A stretch of DNA of 64,000 nt from Tulasnella sp. 424. Lineage: Eukaryota > Basidiomycota > Agaricomycetes > Cantharellales > Tulasnellaceae. The notes under the pieces are model-generated. The model was not told the origin of the DNA and made no database searches. It saw only the letters and a program-made list of their open reading frames with translations. The position numbers and the translations under genes are program-made. Shown in pieces: positions 1 to 11,065 of this stretch. The first letter of the stretch is position 1. Each line of letters begins with the position of its first letter. The stretch covers positions 102,607 through 166,606 of the forward strand of contig WSUB01000093.1 in NCBI GenBank assembly GCA_019633425.1, given 5' to 3'.

Positions 1-890
1 CCGTGCAGCTCTCCACGATTTTGAAGTACCAGCATGCATTACTCTTTTTAAGGAACTTGAGAGGGCCTCCGCTGAAGCGTTGCGACGAAGCAACAGCGAG
101 CTGGACGAGTTCAAGCGACGCGACTGGTAAGTGTTCCGCATCGGCCGTTGCAATGTTCAATCAACTCATAGCTCTCTTGACAGAACGCTCTTGTTAACGA
201 TCTCCGCCAAGACCTCGAACAAAAATCGACAAAGACTATCGACCTGAAGCATTACCTCGGGCTCTCCCAAGCCAACGTCCGGCGTCTCGCACACTCTGCG
301 CAGCAACACGAGCAAGACAGGGAGGCGGTAGATCGAAATCGGCGTAAGGCTATCGCCAAAGCCCGCTATGCTCAGGCTGAAGCGAACGCGCTGCGCCCGG
401 AAGCCGCTTCAGCCCGCCTTGAGCTCGATGCCACGCGCGTCGAGATCGACTTGGTCAGAAGAGATCTCGGAGCTTCTAAGAGGTGCGCGAAGTCTGTCCG
501 AGATGGGGCTAGAGCCAGTCACGCGGAGAACGTTTATCTTCAAAGTGCTCTTGCGGAGTCCCGGAAGGAGGTTTCAACTGTCCAAAAGGGCGCCAAAGAC
601 GCTTTAGAGACGTTGATGACGGAGTTGAAGGAGCAGAAGGCAAAGAATGAAAAAGTACGCACTCGACGGCTACGCTGATGACAAGATATATCGCTGACTA
701 AGTCTACCTTTTCCCCTAGCTTGATCGTCTTTTGGCTAGGTATAACCGGGGAGTCTCGGCCACCTCTCCCCCTTACTCCCCCGGCTCTGTTACGCCTCCA
801 GAGGAGGTTAAGTTCGCCACGTCTCCTGACCCTCGGGCAACTTCGTTCCCGAAGTCTAGAAGGTCCCGTTTAGGACTCCGACTAATGTGA
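1..890 (+). CDS. Coiled-coil protein, 3' end (5' part outside window)
   Basis: This is the C-terminal part of a gene that begins before the window. The reading frame is open from base 2, and exons 184-654 and 720-890 join in phase across the intron 655-719 (gtacgc...ctag). The predicted protein is rich in Glu, Lys, Arg and Ala in heptad-like spacing (e.g. LRQDLEQKSTKTID), which suggests a long alpha-helical coiled coil. It ends in a Ser/Pro/Arg-rich tail of about 45 residues with a TGA at 888-890. The exon that would end at the donor near 126/127 leaves two bases, while the exon at 184 reads from phase 0, so that junction does not join cleanly. Either another splice site is used or there is a one-base difference. 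I do not recognise the family. It lies in the same orientation as, and about 430 bp upstream of, a second coiled-coil gene, so the two could be relatives or one misjudged gene. Confidence 0.55.
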
Positions 891-1321
891 CAAAGATCGA
901 GTCACTACTGCTAGGCTCTTCCATTTGCTTTTACTTGAGCTCAGCTCCCTTCAACTTGCTCATAATAAATTCTCGACATTCTTAAAACGTATCGTGTCTA
1001 CTTTCTGGGCTCAGAGCCTAAATGGTTTCGGGTGGTCGTGCGAGATAGTATCACGGGTTTGTGTGCCCACTGCAAGTCGGGAGCGGAAGTTTGAGCATAG
1101 TTAGGAGAGAGTTAGGACAAGATAGGCGAAAACTCGAGAGTTGATGACCATGAAATGCGACGCGCTGAGTTGTTGAAGGCACGCGTGTGTTGTTACGTTC
1201 AAGGAGAGGCCGCATGGTGGTCACATGACCAAGTCGCGCGTCTTTGTTTTCGTTCCTTTCCACAACACCCGATCCAACCCAACACCCCCTTGGATTTCTC
1301 GCCCAGGCCGCGTCCCGCGTC
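891..1321. other. Intergenic region between two coiled-coil genes
   Basis: This stretch contains the 3' flank of the first coiled-coil gene and presumably the promoter and leader of the next one. I see no convincing coding exon in it on either strand; open frames across 1051-1422 on the minus strand have no recognisable protein features. Confidence 0.4.
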
Positions 1322-4300
1322 ATGAACGACACCAACTGGTTCTCCGAAGAAACCGAGGCGGACAAGCTCAAGCGACAGATAGTCCAGAAAGGTCTGGTCG
1401 CTGCCTTCGATGGACCATTCAAATTTAGACTGAGGGCCTGATCCTTTTGCAGATATTCAATACGCTAATCTCCGGAGTGATCTCGACAATAAGATCCGTG
1501 AGCTCGATGAGTTCAAGTTGAACTTCAAAGAAGCCCAATACAAGGTCAACGAGAATGTGTTTTTTGCGGTTGTTACTCAGACTCTGACATGCCTTACGTC
1601 CAGCTTCAAATCGAGGCTGACCGAGCGACCAAACTCGAGGATTCGTTGGAGAAGAAGGCCTCTGTGCGTTTCCACCATTTGATCAGTCATCCATTTTTCT
1701 AATTGGGCCGAACAGGAATTTCAACGGGAGCGACTCGTTCGTCAGAACCTAGAAACGTCGCTCGAGTCGGCTCAGACCAAACAAGCAGCCACGGAGAAGT
1801 CCCTGAAACAGATACAAGTCGAGCTCGAGAACTACTCTCTCCACAACAGTGGGACATCAAGCCAACTAGCAGCACTTACTAAGGAACGGGATGCTCTTCA
1901 AGGTCGTTTACGAGAGTTGGAGGCCTCCCAACAACGTTCCATCGCGAAGTTGGAGTCGGAACTAGAGGACCTGAGAGCCACCAACCAACAACTGCAGACT
2001 CAGCAAACGGAAGATCGGCCCAACACGTTAGGTGCACCTGCTCAATCACGCCTTCTAGGCCCGAATTTCCGAGTACCCGGTCGAACACCCATGCGCACTG
2101 CCGGACGTCCGCGGGCTTCTTCGGTGGATGGCGACCTCCGTTTCCTTCGGATGGAAGCTGAGCTAGAAGAACTACGAAAGGCGAAGCAAGAATCAGAGTC
2201 ATCTGCGGAGTCGGCCCAACAAAAACTCGCCAAGGCCAAAGCCGATCTTCTCGCGGCGGAGAACGCCAAAATGGCTGCAGAAAGCATAGCTGCAAGGGAG
2301 ATCGCACAGTTGAAAGACGAGCTCGAGGACCGTAATTTCGATTTGGAGAACCTTCAACAGCGCCTGGACGATGTTCAAGGAGGTGGCCAGCAAGAAGTTG
2401 ATTGGGTCGAGCGCCTAAAGACGGAGAATGCGGCACTCCTAGACACCATTCGCAAACTTGAGCTCAACGCCGCTTTAGCGCCAGCTGTCACTCCACCCCA
2501 ACTCAGCGACTCGACGCCTGAACTCACCCGCTCTACTACGGATCGCAGCATGCGGGTCTTGCAGCGCCAACTTGACCAAGCCTTGAGAGACAAGCAGGCG
2601 TTAGAGACGGAGTTACAAGAGATGGATGATATAATTGCATCTCACGAGGACGAAATCAAGCGCCTTCGATCCCCTTCATCCGGCGGTTCATCGACTTCGC
2701 AGCTGGAGCAAGAACTGGAAAGCGTGCGGGCAGAGCTAGGCGTAGCACAAGAAGAATCAAGACAGGTTCGTGAGGAGTTGGATGCTCTTAGAGCTGAACG
2801 ATCGGTGAGTGTTTCAATTTATGGCATGCTAGCGCGGTAGCTCATTCGACCATGGAACATCTCAATTAGGCGTTCTCGGATGTTCAAACTAAGCTTCAAG
2901 CCACGGAGGCGGAGCTCAAGGATCTTCAAAGCCTGCTGTCAACCGCTCAACTGGACATTGAGGGACTGGAGGACACTCGGCAGCGGCTAGAAGCTGACCT
3001 AGCGAAGGCGAAGGAAGAGCTTGCTTCAAGAGCCTTTACCCAAGAGCGCCTCACTCGCACCCCCGGAAGGTCCTCGCTTCGCTTGAGGAGTCCAACGGAG
3101 GATCATTCGTTCACTCTGGAAGACCTCACTATGAGCAGGGCGAGTCGCGACCGCGGCGGCCGCGCTTCAACCATTGGGGGTCGATCACCTCGCCCAAGCT
3201 ACAACAGCTCCTTCGATCAATCTCAAATATCTCTTATCCTCGGCGCAGTCGATCGTTTACGATCCGAACGCGACGGCCTACGTCACCGCCTGGAGTTTGT
3301 CGAGATGGAAATCAAATTTGGTGCTACTCCAGGGGAAGTCAAGAAGGATGAAGAGATTGGACGACTCATGAAGGATGTAGAGATGTTGCAGAACGAGCTC
3401 AAATCAGCAGAGGAGCGACTTTCGGCAGCCACTGCAGAGGGTAACGTCATGGACCTGGACAGCTCCGGTTGTTCCCAAGAGCAGGGCAATAGTGAGGATA
3501 AGCTCGTTGCAGAGCTCAGGGAGCGTATCGAGGAGCTTTCAAGGGAGATGGAGAGGAGAGGTACTGCGATGGATGACGCTGAAGTTGTTTCGGAGGAACT
3601 GGAGCAGAAGGTGGCGGATCTCGAGGCTTCACTGCATCACGCTGAAGCGGAAAAGGATGAACTCCGAAGCCAGATTACCGATTTGGAAGCTCAAGTTTCG
3701 CACCTTCGGCGAGACCTTGAAGACGCGGAAGAACGTCTCTCCGTCGCTGGGACCTCCGCGGATAAAGAAGCGCAGGCTCTTCCTGAAGCTTCCTCTCATC
3801 TCGACATCGCAACTCTCGAAGAACGGGTTCTACGCCGAAACCAGCAGATCGGTATGCATCAGCACGACATCAAGCGCCTGGAAATGAATCTCAAGATGCT
3901 TGAAGAGTCGGTCGAGGAGCTCGAGCTCGAGCTCAAGAGCTGCCAAGCGGAGAAAACTTCCCTGATTGAAGATAGTGAGACAGCTCGGGCCGAGCGGGAT
4001 GAAGCGAATCGGAAGCGCGAGGATGCAGAGGACGTTAAGGATGAGCTAGAGGAACAACTCGCTACTTCTACGTCGAAGATCCAGGGCCTGGAGGAGCGCG
4101 TTATTGAGCTCACCAACGCCGAAGAGGCTTCTACCGAGACACTTGTTGGTCTAGTGTTCCAGGCTGTTGGACGCGCTCGGGTTTCGGAAAGCGCACTTCA
4201 AACGGTTCGTCTCGAGCAAGCGGCGATGCCAGCTCCCTCATGCGACCATACGGAGATGGAAGAAGAGCTGCACGAGATGGCTTCAGCGAAAGAACAGCTC

Positions 4301-6571
4301 TTCAAACAGGGCGAGTCCCTTCAGGCAGAGCTTTCTATGGCCAGGGAGAAGGTTCAACAGGCACAAAATGCGAAGGCGCAGCTGGAGGAGGATCTCCAAC
4401 ACGCCGAACAGACGATCAAGTCACTCGAGGAGGACGTGCGAAGTGCGGCCAGCCATGCCGAGGATTATTCGGATGTCATGAACGACAACGAGAGGCTTAG
4501 GAAGACGGTTGCCGATCTGCATGCGTCGATCGATGGTCATATCTGCCCGTCTGCTGAGCTGGAAGATCTGAAAGCTCAGATGGAAGAACTTATTCAGCAA
4601 CGGACATCAGAGCGAAAAGACACCGAGGCAGAGATCCAGTCACTACAGAACAATATCGAGTCGCTGAAAACCTCGGCTGAAGAGACGAAGACCAAACTTA
4701 CGAGGCTGGAGGTAGTGAACGACGAGCTATCGGCGGAGAACACTGAAGTCGTTCTGCAGCTCCAACAGTCCGAAGATACCCTTTCCGAAGCCCGCTCGTC
4801 CAATGCTCGTTTGGAGGAGATCAACGAGGAACGCTCTCAAGAAGTGGATACTCTACGTATGGAGGTGCATGATTGCGAATCTCAGATCAGCCTGCTGAAG
4901 GCTCAACTTGCTGAGGCCGAGAATCTGCGAGAAGAAAGCGAAGAAGCATTCAGACAGGAGCGGCAGGAACTGGAACGCGACATGCAAAACCTCTTCGACT
5001 CTGAAGTCCGAAGAACAAGTGAGCTCAACGATGAGCGAGAAGCCCATGCTGTCGTCGTGAAGTCATTGGAGACGATGGCCGAGACCCTCCGCCAACAAAA
5101 CGCTAGTATGAGCCAGAAGTTGAGTGTTGTTGAAGTCAAGTTAGAAGAGCAAACGGTGGACAGGTAAGCTCCTTACTGTTCATAACGATGGAATAAAGAA
5201 TTGACCTATGCTCTCTAAAGTGAGCACGAAGTCTCGATGCTTCGTCGGGAGTTGCAAGAGACCAAGACCAGCCACGAGGCCACTGTTCGACAACTCCGCG
5301 ATACTATCAGCAAGCTTGAAAAAGACCTGGCTCTTCTCCGCCAGAAAACTCCAGATAGTGGTGGTAACGGTGGTTTGGTGGCAGAACTCAAGGACACTAT
5401 TGAAATGATGGAGAAGGATTTGGAACGTCGAGCGCAGTCACTGGAGGAGGCTGACGATAAGCTGCTTGAGTACGTATGAACATCTGGTACCTGAAAACCG
5501 AAGCTAACCAGGGTTGTAACGTATTGCAGAGTTATGAAGGACCGCAAGAAGCTGCAGGGCAAGGTCGATATATTGACAAGGGCCAGAGACCACTACAAGG
5601 CTCTAGCATCCTCCGCCGGTGCCGTTCCCTCAACCAGCCCTCCCCCGGTGACAAAATCTTCTGATCCGGGAAGTAGCTCTGTCCAGCCGGCAGCCATGGA
5701 TGTCGGACCGCGGCCGATCGCAGCAACGTCCGCATCAAGTCGTTCCACCACGTCACAGACTATGGTATTCGCCGAAAACGTCCCCCCTGCGACATCTGTT
5801 GAGGTCTTCGGTGTCAGAAATCAATCCGCCGCCCCGCTTTTGCCTCGTCAAGCACTAGGTTCCGCAACCAATCTTGCAGACCAAAAGCTTACGCCAGCGG
5901 AGCCAGCGAAGAAGCCTCGTCTTCTCGGAGGCCGTCGTCTCCCCCCTATCTCAGCACCCCTCTTGCGGGCCAACGGAAGTAGGCCAACATTGCGAAGTTT
6001 GCCTTCTCACACCAAGCTTTCGACCTCGACTGCGCCTGCGCCTGCGCCCTCGCCCATGATGGAATCCACGCCAACTCCATCCGCACCAACTCCATCCGCA
6101 CCAACTCCATCCGCGTCAACTCCATCCGCACCAACATTGTTCGTACCCAGCCCTGCCATCACATCCGCCTCACCATCCGGAAGCAATTCCAGGAAACGGG
6201 CAAGAGACGAGGATGACTTGCCCTCCACTCCCCTTCCACCAACCGCCGTAGTCGCTGAGCAGTCGACCCCACACTCTCTTCGTATCAGGAGAAGACTGGA
6301 CCGACCAGCAGGAGGATTTACCCCAAGTCGGGGAGGAGTGAAGGACTTGGTCGCCCGGATCGAGTCCAATTCGCCGGAAAAGCCAACAGCCGTTGAGCGA
6401 TCTCCTGAACGACAGCCACTACCTAAATTGGCTTTCGAAAGCAATACCCTGACTTCGCGGGAAACTGAGCCTCGCCCAGCCCCCTTCGCTCGACCAATCT
6501 TGAACTTTCAACCAAAGTCGAATGCGATGAAGACTAGACTTGATCCTTTTACTGCTAAGCACGTTCGATGA
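1322..6571 (+). CDS. Giant coiled-coil protein with disordered C-terminus
   Basis: Seven exons assemble in phase: 1322-1391, 1453-1556, 1604-1663, 1716-2804, 2870-5163, 5221-5469 and 5530-6571. Together they encode about 1635 residues starting MNDTNWFSEETEAD. Roughly residues 10-1290 are almost continuous coiled coil (Leu/Glu/Lys/Arg heptads, e.g. LEERLSAATAEG), broken by a short Ser/Pro/Arg segment near residue 500. The last 350 residues are Pro/Ser/Thr-rich and basic, probably disordered. They include a pentapeptide repeat (APTPS) and the motif KKPRLLGGRRLPPIS. This architecture is seen in tethering, spindle-pole, nuclear-basket or kinetochore scaffold proteins, but no diagnostic domain is visible, so no function is assigned. 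The first intron uses a weak donor (gtctgg). The gene converges on ATG27, with about 200 bp between the stop codons. Confidence 0.75.
6064..6135 (+). repeat. 15-bp coding minisatellite (Ala-Pro-Thr-Pro-Ser)
   Basis: About four and a half copies of a 15-bp unit (accaactccatccgc) lie in frame inside the C-terminal tail of the giant coiled-coil gene and encode repeated Ala/Ser-Pro-Thr-Pro-Ser. One unit carries a substitution (gcgtca). The unit length is a multiple of three, so copy number can change without breaking the frame. Confidence 0.8.
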
Positions 6572-6768
6572 CCCATCTGTTTTGCTTTATGGACCCGTAT
6601 CACCTTGTATCAATATCGCCACTATTGTACATAGCCAGTATTGCTCTATGATGTTATGCAAACTTATTCATGACGCGTCAAATATTCTCGTGACGAAGAT
6701 GCCCCGAATACATTGAATAAGTCTAGAGATGACAACTGCAGGTAGTATGTAGAACAGAGACCAAAACG

Positions 6769-8066
6769 TTACGAAAGGCGAATTACGCCGTTCTCGTCCA
6801 TCCCATTAGGAGCCACTCCTTGGTTCGCCGTCGCGGGTGGAACGGTGGTAGCGCCGGAACCATTGGAAGGTACAGTGGGAGACTGGGTAGGGGCAGGGAC
6901 TGGGGGTAGATTTTTCTGTCGATCGATGTCGTTGTAAAGTACGGGCCCATCGTCCTCTTCGTCATCTACAGAGAATCGTGGCCCAACAATGCCTTGCTCT
7001 TCTTCCCTTGGTAGTCTTCCGTATCCTGATGATCCACGGCCGCGTCCCCAGCTTCCAAATTGGCCTCCGCCTCCGTATCGCGGGCGACTGCGGAGCTCGT
7101 CCATTCGGTCTTGGACAGTCTCGATGCAACCGTGAACGCATGACGTGATGCTTGAGATGGACATGAAGGAAAGTGTTGGGAGTTGGTCCACCCCTCGAAG
7201 ACCAAGAACCCAGCGATTGTATATGAAAACACCGACGACGTAAACCAGGAAGATTACGAAGATGCTGTGAGGGTTTCGAGTCAGGTCCACCATACCCCGA
7301 ACCTCGATACGGTAAAGAACGATACGTACAGCGAGAAAAAGACGCCTAGAATGCCAGCAGTTCCTGTTGTCAACTTTGTGGCACAGGCAACCTGGGATGC
7401 GGCAACGATCAGCAACAGCAACTGCGGAACTGGGGGCGGTGCGCACCGGTGTTCTCCACTCGATAAAGAACGCGCACGAAGAAGAGTCTTCTCCTGGAGG
7501 TAGTTGAGCGACAACCTTTGGCGAGCCTTCATAGAACACGGAACTGTCGCATATGAACCTGATTGCGGTTGACGCTCGGAGGTTTGTTGAGCCAGGACAC
7601 AAGGAGCCGTCCTTCATGAAGATGTATGGCTCGTCGTTAACAATAGTAAGATTCGTTGCATAAGACCTATGAAAGAGGCTACTATGAGTATCTATTCTGT
7701 GTGTCGTACCAGAGGTGTAGACGTACCCAATAGAGAAATCGCCATGCTCTCCTCGGAAAAAGCCGCCCACCGTCTCAGCCTTGACATCTCTTGGGTTCCA
7801 GAGCTCGGTGCGAACTGCGTCGCAGACGTTCAGAGTAAACTTGGTCCCAGATGAAGATGTTATTACGTAGTCCTTCCTGGTGTAGCCGGCGATGCGTGAG
7901 CATTTGCGACAGCAATAAAGCGGAATCCGCCATACTTGCGTGTTAGACCGCTGAGGTCAAAGTACTTGTCATCGCTGGCCCCCGTGCATGGCTTAGGATC
8001 ATCTGAGGCGGCCCATGATGTTGATAATAACGCGAATAGCAGTGATAGGCAGACTTGTGATCTCAT
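6769..8066 (-). CDS. ATG27: Autophagy-related protein 27 (mannose-6-phosphate-receptor-like)
   Basis: Five exons on the minus strand (8066-7936, 7876-7727, 7666-7447, 7391-7330, 7264-6769) join in phase to about 352 residues. An N-terminal signal peptide (MRSQVCLSLLFALLSTSWA) is followed by a lumenal domain with the Atg27/MRH features CTGASDDKYFDLSGL, NVCDAV, IRFICD and FIEWRTPVACA. One transmembrane helix follows (GVFFSLIFVIFLVYVVGV), then the family-typical IYNRWVLGLRGVDQLP and a Gly/Arg- and Asp-rich cytosolic tail. In yeast, Atg27 is a type I membrane protein cycling between vacuole, Golgi and endosomes; it supports Atg9 traffic and autophagosome supply. An in-frame ATG also lies at 8102, but the 8066 start places the signal peptide at the N-terminus. 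Introns 2, 3 and 4 were chosen because only that splicing rebuilds the conserved WRTPxAC and the transmembrane helix. Confidence 0.85.
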
Positions 8067-8428
8067 TCGATGTGGTGAAATCGAGCACAGAATTCTGGTC
8101 ACCGTTGAAATCCCTAACAGGGCCCGATTTGGTCAGCAGAGCTGGACGTATTCGACGCGCTAAACATCCCCCCCCCCCCCGCGCAAACATCGAGCACACC
8201 AAGCGAACCCAACTGTCATATTGTGAACGACCTTCAAAGGGGGCTCTATCGTCTGGGCCCTTTATGCGTTGTTCGCGTTACATTCTTTGAACCCGGAACT
8301 CTAGGAATTTCGAGAATTCAAGCATAAAAACGTATCTACAATTCGCGACCCCCGAGACTCCAAATGGAGAAAATGAGGAATAATGAGTGTGGTATATTAC
8401 AGCATACGGGTAAAATGTGCAGACGGGT
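8067..8428. other. ATG27 upstream region with 13-nt poly-C tract
   Basis: This 360-bp spacer lies between the start of ATG27 and the end of RRP36, both on the minus strand. It holds a run of 13 C residues at about 8168-8180, in the presumed ATG27 promoter or leader. No exon is evident. Confidence 0.5.
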
Positions 8429-10008
8429 TTAGGTGAACTTGACCTTTTTCGGCTGTGGTCCTTTGTCTGAACTGAACCCGGTGTATCCACGACTACGTGG
8501 CTCAAATCGAGCGCTGCGTGATTGGAAAGTCCCAGCATCCATGCTCCGACCATGGCGTAGCTCCTTTCGCCCTCTTCGACCTCCCTCATCAGGTCTCCCT
8601 GGGCTTTCACCACGAATGTCCCGAAAGAATTCTCCCTTAGCGTACGGGCGCGCCTTCTTTTCCTTCTGAGCCAGCTCCTTCTCCTTCTTTTCAAGAAACT
8701 TCTTGACTTTCCGTTGACCACCTTCAGCTTCCATGTCGGCGAAGCGAGCTTGGAGTAGGAGTTTACGTTTCTCGGCTGAATTCCCAAGTCAACGCGTTAG
8801 GTTAGGTTAGCTGAACGAGCCAAGAGTGCATCTGGGCTTACCATCTTTCAAATACCACTCGCCCTTGCCCTCACTTCTCCGTTCTTTCTCTTCCTTCCTT
8901 GCTTGTATCAACACCTCTCGCTCTTTGGCTTCCTTCCGGGCCTTCTTGATGCTCGTCTCCGTACGATTGAGCGCTTTCTTGAGCTCTTCTATCCGCTTGA
9001 TTTCCTGTTGCCGGGTATTGGGTAAGGCCTCGGGGAGGGATTTCTTGATGTCTCGAATGGTGTGGCGGATTTTCTTTGCTTCGTCCTTCTGGATATCAGT
9101 GATGAAGCCATATGAAGAGGCGTATTTTGCGGCATCGAATTCTCCAGCTGAGAGGGAAGAAAATCGAGGATCACGAACTTCCTAGATCCGAAATTTGGGT
9201 ATATTGCGGCGGACTAGCATCATAGTAGATTCGAGACACACCATTTTCTTTGTCTCTACGATCTGTCGAAAACGGGAGACAGGCTTCTTTGAGGTTTCAA
9301 CTGCGGGGCTACGAGACCGAGGTGTGATTCAGCTCCACAATTAGCAGTTAATTGGTAGGTAAATCCATACGCTGTCTTGGTAACTCGCTTCGGAACAGCT
9401 TTTCTATCGGCCGCAATCTTCCAGTGAGTTGGCTTCGCATCTTCCTCTTCGGGTGGATCATCGTCTAGGTCACTATCATTTTCAGAGCTTGAATCTTCCC
9501 CCGAGTTACTATCCGTTTCGGCTTCTTGTTTAGCTTGTAGCAAAGTTCCGAATGGAAGCGACGCCATCCCTGGAAAGGTTGCGTGGGTAAGTGCAAGCCC
9601 GGCAAAAAACAACACGAGCGTGCATTATTAACCTCGTTTCAACCTGCTCTAAATATCAGGCATAAGTGGCATGGAGCGCAAAACGACAGCGTAGTGAAGA
9701 CTCACCAACCGGACGTCGTCGTCTTCGTCGTCCGTAACGTTTATCGACTCGCCCTCGCTTTCCTCGTCAAATGAGCCATCATCTAGCTCCTCGTCATCCT
9801 CCCATGCTACTGCGTGAGGCTTCTCCGGGTCCATATCACTGTCTAGATCATCTTCCTGATGCAGCTCGTCTTCATCCCCTGACCCACCATCCAGACCCTC
9901 AGACGAAGTTCCCCCATTATCCTCTTCTTCCAGTATTCTACGTTTTTTTGAAGTTCTGACTGGATCAGATGTGCTCGGAATCGCGAACAAGTTTGATTCC
10001 TTAACCAT
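8429..10008 (-). CDS. RRP36: rRNA biogenesis protein RRP36
   Basis: Several minus-strand exons join in phase. They run from an acidic N-terminus (MVKESNLFAIPSTSDPV, then Asp/Glu/Ser-rich) through a small exon (SRLKRG) into MASLPFGTLLQAKQEAETD. Next come the conserved core KKPVSRFRQIVETKKM and EVRDPRFSSLSAGEFD, the segment YGFITDIQKDEAKKIRHTI, and the basic C-terminal helix ending GPQPKKVKFT. The SLPFGxLLxAQ-like, KPVSRxR and DPRF motifs are the hallmarks of RRP36, a nucleolar 90S pre-ribosome (SSU processome) factor needed for early 18S rRNA cleavages. The intron removing 9382-9322 or so was placed to rebuild KRVTKTAPAVETSKKPVS. The gene is divergent from the LAMTOR2-like gene with 112 bp between start codons. 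The length is in line with fungal members apart from a long acidic leader. Confidence 0.85.
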
Positions 10009-10120
10009 CGCGAGCTTTCAGGGGAGCTGCGGAGGTGGAAATTTACTGCTTGGTGCCAGGAACGCGGAGAACACGGGATCTTCACGGGGTTCCGTTGCAA
10101 TCTCAACCGCCTCGTCTCCC
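10009..10120. promoter_or_regulatory. Short divergent promoter RRP36 / LAMTOR2-like
   Basis: Only 112 bp separate the start codon of RRP36 on the minus strand from the start codon of the roadblock gene on the plus strand, so both promoters and leaders must lie in or overlap this interval. I see no TATA-like element here. Co-expression of a ribosome-biogenesis factor and a TORC1-linked protein would make sense but is inference. Confidence 0.55.
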
Positions 10121-10859
10121 ATGTTCACCAGCGACACTTCCCAAAACAGCATGCTCGTCTTGTCAACGTTGACGGCTTTGCTCTCCCAACTATTATCTTC
10201 GTACCTGCACACCGCAATACTGTTAACTCCTCAAGGGCATCTTGTTGCGTACAGTTCGGATAGCTCGCAAATAACCCGCTCGGAGGACAGGATACGAGTG
10301 GTCATTGGCCTTGCAAGCGAGGTATGGAGAGAAGGAACAAAGGACGCTGCCCCTTCGGAAGTCAACAATGATGGAGAGGTCGTTGAAGGGGATGCCGAAG
10401 TTGACGAAATTGACGACGAGGATGAGATTGGCATGCTCGAGTGCGAGGTTAGCTTTGTCCCTTAGACACGACAGACTTGTCTTTAACACTCAGTCTCGGG
10501 TTACACAGCTCGGAAGAGTACTGGTATACCCAATCTATGCATCCCAGCCCAAATCCCCATCGCAGACAACGCCTAAAGCCAGCGGAAGTTCGCCGTCAAC
10601 GCGACAACCCATACTTCTCCTTGCCCTGAATGGGACAGACGACGAGCCTTGGGGATTGATGCACACCAAGGTATGAGTTTTCATTACTCCCTATGCCAAA
10701 GTCCGAGTTGACTTCTAAACTTGCAACCTTTTTATTTAGGCTCGCGCTCTCGGAAAATACCTCAGTGAGCCACTCGCGTCCCTCGGAGAGAAATTGATTC
10801 CAGGCACCAGTCCAGCCAATCCAAGAATGCGAGTTGGTGGGATGGTATGGGGTCGATGA
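10121..10859 (+). CDS. LAMTOR2-like Roadblock/LC7 protein
   Basis: Three exons (10121-10447, 10509-10670, 10740-10859) join in phase to about 202 residues. The fold order matches LAMTOR2 (p14): an N-terminal helix, then the strand pair ILLTPQGHLVAYSS, a helix VVIGLASEVWREG, the strand EIGMLECELGRVLVYPIY, then LLLALNGTDDEPWGLMHTKA and the helix RALGKYLSEPLASLGEKL. LAMTOR2 is a subunit of the Ragulator complex, which anchors Rag GTPases and TORC1 at the lysosome/vacuole. The protein is longer than animal LAMTOR2 (about 125 residues) because of an acidic Asp/Glu insert near residues 80-105 and a Ser/Pro loop after the third strand. A second in-frame ATG eleven codons downstream (MLVLSTLTALLS) is an alternative start. 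It converges on the CstF hinge gene. Confidence 0.75.
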
Positions 10860-11065
10860 AGTACAAGGGGAGCTCCCCCTAAGGCATTTAACATGGAATT
10901 TGCTCGGTTAGCTAAAGAGGGTCGACGTTGGGAGTCGATACCGGACAAATCCAGACCTATCCGAAGCGAGATTGAGTATGGTAATAATATGCAGGACGGG
11001 AGCCGCTCGGATTGGATATGGCCCATTGAAATGTTGGCAGTCGCATGGGTTGCTTTTCCAACCGA

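Noticed and set aside
1051..1422. Minus-strand open frame of about 120 codons opposite the first exon of the giant coiled-coil gene
   Set aside because: It overlaps a better-supported exon, has no domain and no splice partners.
5946..6444. Minus-strand repetitive frames reading MELVRMELV or GADGVGADG
   Set aside because: These are the antisense reading of the 15-bp coding repeat in the coiled-coil gene.
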